Below, piece after piece: positions 1-11,500 of a DNA stretch of 64,000 nucleotides (position 1 is its first letter; every line of letters starts with the position of its first letter). The notes under the pieces are model-generated. The model had not been told where the DNA came from. It did no database searches and saw nothing but the letters and a program-made list of their open reading frames with translations. The position numbers and the translations under genes are program-made. This DNA comes from Cristatella mucedo (lineage: Eukaryota; Bryozoa; Phylactolaemata; Cristatellidae). The stretch is taken from positions 5,291,001 through 5,355,000 of the forward strand of contig WPIO01000016.1 of NCBI GenBank assembly GCA_009760855.2. Direction: 5' to 3'.

Positions 1-480
<480 letters not shown>

Positions 481-1142
481 AGACATTTTCACCAGCGAAT
501 CTGGTTAACAGCGGCCGTGGCTAATGTTTGAGCAAGTGTAACATACACACTATTCTAGGCCATTGATTTCTTGCTCGGGCTACCAGGAACCGCTGAATAT
601 AATTTGCCTCTCACTTCTCCTGGGTGGCATTGCTTCGTTCTGACGCCTCTGACTTAGCCAGCGTTTTTAAAGACCTCGGCGTAGCCTGAAGGTATTTATT
701 CATGGTGAACCGAGATGACTTGCCTGACGACTTTTGTTCGAAGCGTCAAGATCACGCGTCACGTCGCTAACTTGTCGGTCTCCTAGGTCTCCACTTTCTT
801 GTTCCGGCTGCATGCTCTGCAGCTCAATAACTGCCTCCTCAGGTCTTCACTTGCACCACAAGCTCGGCTGATTTTGATCTTTGTCTGTGCCGGCTGTAGA
901 CCCCTGTGAGATCGCGCTTTCTGCTCCAGTGTACCATTTATTAATGCCTGGAACAGTCTGCCGACTGACATCCTGCTAACCCTGACTTGACCTCATGAAT
1001 GACGACAAATTCAATCTCTTCTTAATAGCATAAGCTTAGTTCACGTTAATCACCTTCAATGAGGTTATTCTCGCTGAAATAGTGGTGGCTATTATCACTA
1101 ATCATTTGCAATGATTAACTAATCAATGCTTCCTTTCCAGTC
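481..1142. other. Unannotated stretch
   Basis: No exon, RNA gene or clear repeat was seen. Base composition is ordinary and there is no long open frame. Confidence 0.4.
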
Positions 1143-1225
1143 TATGTGAAGTACCTAGACAGTAATCTAGTTCTCTTAGGGCACAATGGAAAAACTTTAT
1201 TTTTGTTGTTATTATTATCGTACAC
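1143..1225 (+). mobile_element. LINE-family 3' tail fragment
   Basis: It contains a diverged copy of the tail motif seen at the end of the LINE at 8401-10190 (a 'gtacctaga...agttctcttagggc' pattern), followed by T-rich/TTA-rich sequence. Only the last part of an element is present. Confidence 0.6.
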
Positions 1226-1280
1226 ATCGGTTGTTCCTTGGCTGAGCCGACAGTCGACTCAGTCGGGCGAAGGGTGCTAT

Positions 1281-1388
1281 GATTGACTGGGCTTTGGGAC
1301 TTCGGCGTGACTGCTTGACTGTAAACCTTCCTCATATTGACTGGGCTTTGGGACTTCGGCGTGACTGCTTGACTGTAAACCTTCCTCA
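1281..1388. repeat. 54-bp tandem duplication
   Basis: Two head-to-tail copies of a 54-bp unit beginning 'attgactgggctttgggac' lie side by side with almost no differences, implying a recent local duplication. They sit just 5' of a LINE remnant. Confidence 0.9.
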
Positions 1389-1401
1389 CCTGCCTGCTGC
1401 A

Positions 1402-2185
1402 GTACCTTTACTTTCCGTGGCCTATACCTTGGAGTCATTGAAAATCTGGGTGTCCTGTTTCAAAGTGACTTGACACTAGACGAACACGTCGGCTCCACCG
1501 TCAGGCATGCCTACTTTCACCCGTGTAACATGAAAAGAAACTGGGCCTGCTTTGGGATGGATATGACATGCAGTTTGATCCATGCATTTGTGACATCCGG
1601 TCACGATTTTTGTAACTCACTACTTCAGATGTGCAATCAGACACTTGCAGTTGGTCCTAAACTCTGCAGCTCTCGGCTCCTCTGTAGTGAACGTCACAAT
1701 TATTACGTGACACGTCGCTTCTGGTCGACCTGGCGCCCCATCAAGCAGCCTATCGACTTCAAGGTTGTCGTTCACTCGCTTTTAAGTCCCTTCATTCTAT
1801 GACTCCAACTAACCTATGCAAACTTTTTCCCAATGAGACCAGGCGTCGTACCGCGAGCACTTCTTACTTAAGACGTTTAGCTGTGCCTCGAACCAACCTC
1901 AAATCCTTTGGAGACCGTGCCTTTAGTCAGTATGCTCCCAAAGCCCGGAGCTCACTACCGATTGACGTCACGACATTACCTGACTTGACATTTAAAAAGA
2001 AGCTAAGAATGTACCGGGTCGTCAGAGCATTCGCAGGGTCCCGTGTGAATTGTCCTTTTGTGTCTTTATGCATGCTACCACAGTGCATGCTATCCATGAT
2101 CAATTGACAGGCTTCCTTTGAAACGTGTAAAGTGTCTAGAAAGAGATTTAGTTCTCACATGTTGCGGTGTAAATATCTTGCTGGT
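1402..2185 (+). mobile_element. Degenerate LINE 3' half (CR1/Rex1/L2-like)
   Basis: The nucleotide sequence parallels the 3' half of the reverse transcriptase frame at 8401-9933. It begins near the 'ggtgtc..ttccaaagtgac' region, passes the 'ctcaaatcctttggagaccgtgc' and 'gctcccaaagcc' blocks, and ends with the family tail near 2125-2160. Stops and indels interrupt the frame throughout, so this is a dead, old copy. Confidence 0.8.
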
Positions 2186-2311
2186 TTTATTGACTTTAAT
2201 AATATTATCATTTTAATTTGTAATTGAAGACGCATGTCCCTAACATTTGCTCATCGGGCCGAGAAGTTTTTCCGAGCTTAGGGCCGGATGCAATGACGCA
2301 TTGTATTACAG

Positions 2312-2562
2312 CAGCACATGCAGTAGCTACGTTGGAAATAAGTGCGCTTCGTTTCCGTGCTTAAACGGCGGCACCTGCTCCGACTCCTACGGGACGGCGA
2401 GATGCGACTGCAGGGCGGGCTACGTGGGGCCGACGTGCGCTCAAGACAGAGATGAGTGCAGCCACGCCGGCCAAGCTGGCCAAGCTCTGTGCCAAAACGG
2501 AGGACAGTGCATCAACCTCGAGGGCGGCTATGTCTGCGACTGCAGCGGCATCGACTACGAAG
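2312..2562 (+). CDS. EGF gene exon A (two EGF domains)
   Basis: The acceptor is at 'ttgtattacag' (AG 2310-2311; a second AG at 2313-2314 is also possible). The donor is after GAA G (phase 1) at 2563. The exon opens with C-SSYVGNK-C, which looks like the last two cysteines of an EGF begun in an upstream exon. A full EGF follows (CASFPCLNGGTC...CDCRAGYVGPTC), then most of a calcium-binding type EGF (DRDEC...CINLEGGYVCDC). The entry intron would be phase 2, unlike the phase 1 norm for EGF modules. Confidence 0.82.
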
Positions 2563-5500
2563 GTTCGCGGCAGCGTTCGGCTCGAGTTCGGCTCACATTC
2601 GGCGGCGTTCGGGCGCAGAGACACGTACGGGCGCTACAAACAAACAGTCAGTCCCTGCAGAGCACCTGCAGAGCTTGGATTTTGCACCTGTGGTCGTATC
2701 TTCGCTTCTGCTCGATCCGCGCTCTAAAAAAGGCATAGTCACTTGAAGGAGATCGCGGGTGAACGTCGCACGAGGGTGCTCGTTTCCTACGAGCAATTGT
2801 CGACCCTTCAGGCTTACACTTCCGTTATAGCGGTTTGAGAATGCAGTTGGCGTTGCAATTGAAGTTTTGAACTCCCTTTAATGGTCTCAAACTATGAATT
2901 CGAGTTTTGTTACCGAAACTGGTCTCTTCTTCGCGTACTCTCGGTTCTCCAGTCACCACACAGGACGCGTGCATTGCCTCATTACTAATGTAGGTGTTAA
3001 TGTTTTCCGAAATATATTTATACTGGAAATAAATGCCACAATAGTTTTAGCATTTGTCACATCGATTGCGGTCGTACAAATGTGGAGCTTTTACCTTTAA
3101 GGTAATTCTCAAGTTGCAATGTCTTCCAGTAATTAGGCTGCTATTGGCAGAAAGAGTGTGTCAAAAGATCAATAACAGAACGAGCCAGTCTTAGGAAACT
3201 GACAACAATAGGAAATTCACAAAATCGCTAACAATAGTTATGCTCCTATCTTTCAGTTTCAGTTTAATAATCTTTCTGTTTCTAAATAGAAAGTTAATTC
3301 ATCATATACCCAGACGCTATCTTGTGGTTTATACACTGCAGCTATAACTGAGTTTACCCAGTCGGTAAATACGCATAAATAATAGTAAATGCAGCCTTAA
3401 CAATGTTATGACATCAGCCACTTTAATCTCAGGAACATTTGGTGTATAAGTATGGGGCAAGCTAAAAAATAGAGCTCGATACTCAAACATTTTTGGTCAA
3501 TGTGTTTGAACAATCCGTAAGAATACACACCGGAAAGTTTACAGAATTCTGACACAGAACAGTAGAAATAAAAAAAAAAGATCTGCGGTTAGCGATGCAG
3601 TAAAATGCACCACTGGGACAGGCAATTTCTTAATGCTGTGTCAGTCATATATGGCTATTCATTACTCTCTTACTCAGCAATAGCATAATATAAAATGTTC
3701 ATTTAAGGCACAAATACACTTACTAATGTAATCACGTGTACCAGTACACCTCTACTCATACTACTCTATAGCTCTATGTCTGCCTAGCCCTCTCTAATTC
3801 AGGTCGCAGTAAAAACGCATTCTATATATATGCGAACTTGATTTCAGCATCGTGCCTAACAGCAAAACCGGATAATTTCAAAACGTCATTGCTTTGACCG
3901 CAGAATCAAAGTGTTTTGTGGAACAATAGCTATCTTCTACTTAATTTAGGCACACTGATTAAGGATAATAGATTTTTTTACCCAAAGAACAAAAATAAAT
4001 TGAAATCACTTCTCGGGTGTAATGTAAAAGAACTGGCTTTATTCCTTGTTAATCAGAAAGTAGGGGTACGGGATCGGGTATGGCTGCGCGTGGTCCAAAC
4101 AGCAAGATTCAAAGTCTTAATGATTGCTGAGAAAATGCCCAACTTGGTAGATGAAATATATTTTGAGATAGAGGGATAATTGAAGCTTCCAGTAAATCTC
4201 CTTTCGAATTGCTTATACGGCGTTACAAAATTATAGCCTTTGAAAATGGGAACCATGTCGGAGGCCTAGAAATAATAGCCCATGACTAAAAAGGGCATTT
4301 CTCATGCTTTTGACATTTTTAATGCTCTTTTGCCTGGTGAGAAAACCAAGTTTATAGCAGGAGCGATTTTTCGTAAATAGTACTAAATCGTGCGAAGCGT
4401 ATGTTTTAATGAAATTGTGTTGGCCGGCAGTCCATTAAACACTGAACTATTTTAGGTTATATCTTAATCCCCAGGCTGCACTAAGTTTTTTCGCCAGCAC
4501 TATATACGATTTAACCTTAATCTTGACCACGACTTGAATTTCCGAATTAAACGTAGTATGTCTTCTTCGATGGACTCTGTCTCATCGCATACTAGGTAAG
4601 GAGGTTGCTTTCACGACCTCGGTCCCGAGGTCGTAGGTTCGATTCCTGCAGTGGGCGATTCTTTATTGCCACTGCAAGCGGTGGTGATAGCCGTAAAGGC
4701 TCTTCTGTCGCTATACAAAAAGAGGCTGTTTAATCAGCTAGGATTTTTTTGTTGTTACACAGAAGTCCACGGCACACATATGCTCAGGCCTCTAGATTGA
4801 ACGGAATCTTCTAAAAGCGACGAACGGCAGTCGTATTGTTGTGTTCGTGCGAGCAAACGCGAACAACGCAAAAGACTCGGACAAAAGACTCTTTCTATTT
4901 CCATTAGAAGGAACCGGACTGGTGCTGCCGCCAGCCACGCGGGCTGGACGACTCCCGAGCGTACCCGAAAAAAGTGGGTTCGACGTTGTCTTTCGGATAC
5001 TTCCGCCGGATTAGTATGCTGTCACATTACAGCGGACCCAACAAGTCGTAACTAGCAGACGTCTCCACTTCATAGTGATAGTTCATAAGGTAGACCGAAA
5101 GCTTGAGCGATAACTCAGCCAAGGTCGTTACTGCTGTTGGTACTGCTTTCTGGCGAATTTCCACACTCACACTTTCTTCGCAATTCCTTCCAGCTAGCTA
5201 GCGCCGCAGTTCTCGAAGTATTCACCACCGTCTGGCTCAGTCCATCTAGAGAAAGGTTGATTCACGCACTTAACATTCCGTGCACAGTAGAAGGCATATT
5301 TTGTGTCCGCGAATGCAGGCGCTGTGCATGTGCATGTGTGTGCGCGGCTGCGAGTGTGTGAGCCTGCAAATCTGACAGCTACGAGAAAGCCAGACATAGC
5401 TACTTTTTATGCAAACACCCGTCGCCTGTGCAGCCCGCACAAGGCTCTTCGAGAGCCTTAAGGAGAAGTGAGAGAGGAGAGAGGCCACTGCCTCTATTTA

Positions 5501-8500
5501 CGCGAGAGATTTATGTGGTTTTATGGTTTATTGGAGGGTCTATGGTTTTATTTGTTTGTGGGTTACATGAGATTATGGTTAAATGAGTTAAGGGTGAGTC
5601 ACTGCCTGGACAGGAGCGGGCAGTGGGAAACAGGACGCCGGGCAGAACGGCTGTGCGTTGTAAGGCTGCGAGTGTTGACGAAATACACCAGCGTTGAAGC
5701 CCCCGTCGGTGTCTGCGTTTCATCGTTTCCGTACCGGCGCGTGCTTGGTGTTAGAGCGTCAGCTTACATCAGCTTGCAATTTATGCAGATGCGATAAGGG
5801 CCAGGACTACACTCGGCGCTTTCGCCGGTCACAGCCAATCGTGCTCTCGTTGTCTCGTTGCCTCGCAGCAGCCTCGCAGCGGCTCGAGGCTCCCCGCGAA
5901 GCCGCGACGAAATGGCGGACTCTTGCAGGAGACCACTGTGAGCAGAGGAAGTCTGCGTGCCTCTCTGGACCGTGCTTCAACGGCGGCGTATGCACCGAAG
6001 GTCTTCCGCCGGAGTACGTCATCATGTGCGCCTGCGCCGGCGGATACGCGGGCACCTTCTGCCAGGATGAGGTGGACGAGTGCCTGTCTGCTCCGTGCGT
6101 CCACGGTGCGAGTTATTTTCTATTCGGCCTTCGGCTGCTCAGCTCAGCGGTGCGAGCACAGCGAGCGGAGCTCTTTTTCTTTCAGCTTCCTTTCGTTCAA
6201 ATACTGCATGCAATTTATCCAGAAACCTCACCCACGACAGCCGCACGACCGCTGGGCTCGCCCCGAGCTTGCCGTGCAGGGGGGGGGGGAGAGGCCTCGC
6301 GGGTCAGCTTTAACTGAGCGGTTTCACGGGACAGCCAGCCAGCCAGCCAAGCAGGCAGGCATGTTGCAGAACATGAATTTAATTTAAAGGACGTTTGATG
6401 ACACGTATAGCAAAACTTATCCAACTGGATTCAGAAATGAACTACTGAAGTGGTGTTCAAGCAGAGCTGAGTCGCATGTACAAAAGTCTAAACGAGCGAG
6501 TGTCCTGAATGCATGGACTAATTCGACCGCGGTGCCCAATCTAAGCACGCCGAATTTCGGCAAGGTTACTTAACTGAATGCCATCGCACTTCACACTGGA
6601 CTCGGTGGAGCCATCCGGCAACAAAAGATCGGTTTAGAATATAACACTTGGTTAACAATAATAGGAATAATATTAATAATACATTTGTATGTCTTCCTCA
6701 GAGAGCTAAATCTCCCATGTCGGCTTCTGTAGCTCACGAGTCGGAGGTGTTCCTAGCTGTGTAATAAGGTGCTTACAGTTGTTACACAAAACTCTGCATG
6801 CTCCCAAAGCCTGACACTCACTCTTGACTTGACGTCGTGACATCCCTTGACTTTCATTTTTTTTTAAAAGCTGAAAACATCTGTTCCTCGATAGATTTGG
6901 TCAATTCGTGTTATTTCCGTTAGTGTGTTTATGGGGGATGACACTTTCTAGCATCTGTAAAGTACCTGGAAATAGGTTTAGTTCTCTTAGGGTTACTATA
7001 CACATATCATTGTCGTCATTACGTTATTGTGGAGCCCGATGACGACAAGGCAGACAAAGATGGACTTCCAAAATTTGATCAATGTTTGATTATTTTCCCC
7101 ACAGTATTTATTGCTAACATGTATCTAACCCTTTAAGACCCCAGATAGGAATGAATGGGAGTGACCGTTGGAGACCTTTAGCCTTTAGTTTTATGCTCCA
7201 AAAGCCTGGAACTCACTGCCTACGCTTGTCACAACTAGCCCTGACATGACAACATTTAAAAAGAAGCTTAAAATGCACCTGTTCATTACAGCATTTAGCG
7301 GGTCTCTGTGATTCGTTCTTGGTGTGCATGTACCTGCCTACACTATACCTGCTGCTTGCGGATGTTACCACCAAATATTTGGTTAGTGCTTTAAATGCAG
7401 CATCTGTAAAGTGCCTAGAAAGAGATTTGGTTCTCTGAGGGTGCTATACAAATGTATTATTGTCGTTGTTGTCAAATCTCTTTCTACCAGCTTTACGTAT
7501 GCTGTAAAGTAAGCCAATATGGTTAGCGATTCCATGAACAGTTTCAGCATGCATAAGTACACAAAGAACAATTCACAACGACTTACTAAATGCTGTGAGG
7601 AACAGGTGTGTTTTTAGCTCATGTTAATGTGTCGCCTAGTCAAGTGATATAGTGACGTCAGTCGAGAATGAGTTCCAATCTCTGGAAGCATACGACTTGA
7701 AGGCACGGTCTCTAAAAGAAATAAGGAAGGTTAGCAAAGCTAAGCGACTTGATTCTGAAAGGTGGGCAGCATATTACGAAACCTGATTGAAATTTTAGTT
7801 AGCAAAAGAATGGGGAGACCTGAGAGTGATGGGGAGATAACCGACCTGCTGCTTGATGGGGAGATAACCGCTGCTTGATGAGGAGATGGTGTAGATCTGC
7901 AAGAAGTAGTAAAATGTGACAGTCGATACGTTCGCAACAAACAACCCTTGGTTCAGAATTTTGCACCAACTGTAAGCATCTTATTATGCAGGCAGGAAGA
8001 CGTGGAAGTATAGAGTGTCATAAGTTTTGACAGAGTGTCACAAATGCATGAATTAGGTATCCTTACCTGAGCAAGCCCAAACTTTTGCAATGTGATGTAC
8101 CCGAGAGTAGCAGACTTGGCCTGGAGCTGATGTGGTCATCTAGCGAAAGGTCACTTTGGAAAATGACTCCCAGATTACTGAAGATACTGCAGGAGATGTG
8201 ATAGGGTTAGGCTTTCCAATATCTGAGTAACACTAGGTTAGCCCTTAACTAGTAAGTTAGTTTTTTAATCAATCGTGCAATGTTAGTAAGTTAGCTCTGG
8301 CAACTAGGCTCTAGGAAACAAATTGGCCCCTAAGCCGAACCACGAGTAATTGGGCAATCCCGGGTTGTCGTTACCCTTAAGGGGTCACTAGTGATCTCGT
8401 CCTGAAGTTCATATCCCAATCAAAGAAGACAACAAGTCCTCTGGACCCTTTTCCCACGTCCTGCTCCTACGTTGCATTGATCTGCTGCTGCCATGCATAA

Positions 8501-11500
8501 CTAACGTCATTAATATGTCATTAGCCTCAGGTCATGTCCTAACACCTTTCAAAAAACCTGTAGTCAGGCCACTTCTCAAGAAAGCGACACTAGAACAAGA
8601 GAACTTGAGCAACTACCGCCCAGTCTCCCTTCTACCATTCCTATCAAAGACACTGGAACCGGTCGTGGCGGACCAGCTGAACTCATATATTGAAACTTCA
8701 AACCTTGCTAGTATTTTCCAGTCTGGCTTTAATGCTAATCACTCCACAGAGTCAGCATTGCTTAGGGTATACAACGACCTACTTAGGAATGCAGACATGG
8801 GTAAAGTGTCTCTGCTTATTTTGCTCGATCTTTCGGCAGCCTTTGATACTATCGATCACAAAGTTCTTCTAGAGCGCCTCTCATCTAGCCTGGGCGTTAC
8901 TGGCACTGCTCTGCAATGGTTCAGGTCCTATCTCAGTGGGAGACTCCAGAGTATTGACGTGAATGGACAAAGATCATCTGAGGTACCTCTGAAATATGGG
9001 GTACCTCAGGGCTCCGTGCTAGGTCCGGTTCTTTTCACGGTTTATACTCTCCCTCTTGCTGATGTGATTGCCAAGCACAATCTAGGCTTTCACTTCTATG
9101 CGGATGACACTCAGTTGTACCTTTGCTTTGATCCCTCCCAGCCTTCGAGCACCTCGATTTCTCCCAACTCGCTTGCTGCATGTATTGATGACATCCGCAT
9201 ATGGATGGCAACAAACTTTCTAAAACTAAACGATGATAAATCTAACTTACTTGTTATGGGCAAACCCAGTGTGATTCAGAGATTGGAAAGGCTGACTCTT
9301 AAAATTGGCTCTGCCAGCATATCTCCAGTTGAATCAACTCGAAATCTAGGTGTCATATTCCAAAGTGACCTCTCGTTAGACGACCACATCAGCTCCACAG
9401 TCAAGTCTGCCTACTTTCAGCTACGTAACATTGCTAAAATTCGGGCTTGTGTAGATAAGGATACCATGTCCAAGTTGGTCCATGCATTTGAAACATCCCG
9501 TCTTGACTTCTGTAACTCACTGCTTGCTGGTTTACCGGCATGTGCAATCAGGCGATTACAGCTGGTGGAAAATTCTGCAGCTAGGCTTGTTTGTCGTGAG
9601 CATTGCAGTTGCCTCATCACACCAGCTCTCGCCGACCTACACTGGCTAACAATCAAGCAATGGATCGATTTCAAGGTTTTGTCGCTCACTTTTAGGTCAC
9701 TTCATTCTTTGACTCCAGCCTATCTCTCAGATCTACTCCCCGACCAGGCCAAGCATCGTACCACCTGTATTTCGGAATCCAACAGTTTACCAATGCCTTA
9801 TACAAACCTCAAATCCTTTGGAGACCGTGCATTTAGTTCGTATGCTCCCAAAGCCTGGAGCTCACTCCTGACTTGCATCAGAACATCCCCTGACTTGACC
9901 ACATTTAAAAAGAACTTAAAAACACCTATTTAGGACAGCATTTAGTGGGCCCCTGTGATTCGTCCTTGATGTGCTTATGCGTGCTGACACTGTTGCATGC
10001 TGCCACTAACCATATTTGCATGCGGACCCTGTGTATGTCACCCCTAACCATGTTGTTCATGTTGTTTATCACGCATGATATTACTCACCATTCAATCGCG
10101 TTTCCCTTTGCAGCAAATGTAAAGCGCCTAGAAAGAGACTGAGTTCTCTTAGGGCACTTTATCAAGTGCCTTATTATTATTATTGTTATTAATATTATTT
10201 TTAAATTCCTTCTCTCCATACTGCAGCCCCTTTTGCCATAGGCACGTGCTACAACAACGTGGACGGTTTTTCCTGCACTTGCACTGACGGCTGGCAAGGC
10301 CTACAGTGCGAGCAAGATGTCGTGTGCACGCAGTCACCGTCGCCTTGCCCAACTAACACGTCAGAACCCAACGGCTGCTATCGGCTGCCAGCACCATTTG
10401 ACAGCGACTATGCCTGCGTCTGCATCAGTGGCTACACAGGAGAATCCTGCGACGTCGTTAAGTACAGCTGCTGCTGCTTCTTCGGCTGCCCCAGCTGCAT
10501 TGCACTCCCACCCCGAAGCTTTCGTGAACCCGAAAGTCGATACCACATGTGGGCAAGGTCTGAATAATCCTGCATGCATCCCTCAGCCTCTGGATGTCGA
10601 CAGAGCAAGGTGTCAAGGTCGTCAGAGCAAGGTGAACCGTTCACATTCAAGCAGATGTGAAGAAATTTTCCCTGAAAGTGCATTTGCTCTAAGGGATTAC
10701 ATTCCTCGAAAGTGCATGCAATGGGGCCTGATATCGTATTAGGTAGATGAAGGCAAAAATAATCTACTATTTTGTCTTTCAACAGCGCGATGAAATCGCG
10801 CGAATGCTAACTTAGCCAGTATCTTCAGACATTGACCACAGTGTCACATAGCAGAACTATCAAGCATTTCTATCAGCAACTTCTTTAAAAGTGGCTGTTA
10901 GCAGCCGGGATCTGGTGCATTCTGGTGCCGTTTAAATTCTCTTGCTCATCGTCATCTCGGGAAGTAGAATGAATTAGCAGTCATCCTAGGAACTTACTTA
11001 GTATTGCTTGTCTTTGCTATCTTCACAGCGTTTCGTCTTGCTACAACCTTGCACAGACAGCATGCCCCAAAATTATCGCCAGATATTTCTATCTATCTCT
11101 GCTCCCTGCAGCACACTACCTTCTCACTTTGCATTTCGGTATTCCTAAGCGAAAAAATTACACCTTTAATGCATGCAATTAATAATCCCGGCTAAAAAAC
11201 TTAAACGTGTGTAGTGTATTGCTTTTACAATTAAGGATTCTTTTCTTTTTTCCTACTGTATGGGTCATATTATTATTTTTTCTGTACGCTGTCTTTTTTC
11301 TTAGTTTTTAAATCGTCGAGACCAGGATGCATCAGACAAGTTGTAAAACCTGGAAAAATGTTGGGAGTATCACTGAATATTATTTGCTATCGGTGAAACA
11401 AATTTAGTGAGTAATCTGTTGCCTTTTCAAATGACGAAGCTTTGAATTTTTTAATTGTCATCTACTACCTACCAATCTGAAGGGGTGGGACCACTTTCTT

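Larger units (their letters stand above)
8401..10190 (+). mobile_element. 5'-truncated LINE, CR1/Rex1/L2-like, with open RT frame
   Basis: A non-LTR retrotransposon copy cut off at its 5' end within the sequence preceding the reverse transcriptase. The coding frame is open from about 8401 to a stop at 9931-9933. It is followed by a short 3' UTR and a tail with two nested inverted repeats, then a TTA/ATT microsatellite. No endonuclease domain or ORF1 is present. The copy lies in sense orientation inside an intron of the EGF gene and ends about 50 bp before exon C. The long uninterrupted frame contrasts with every other copy in the window and implies the youngest insertion. Confidence 0.9.

Noticed and set aside
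4573-4680. tRNA gene suggested by the head and B-box 'ggttcgattcc'
   Set aside because: The same head occurs in nine repeats with a common non-tRNA body and tail; it is a SINE, and no intact cloverleaf was confirmed.
10457-10742. Extension of EGF exon C through YSCCCFFGCPSC to a later donor
   Set aside because: The sequence does not fit an EGF domain, and the donor at 10457 joins the next exon in frame directly after domain v.
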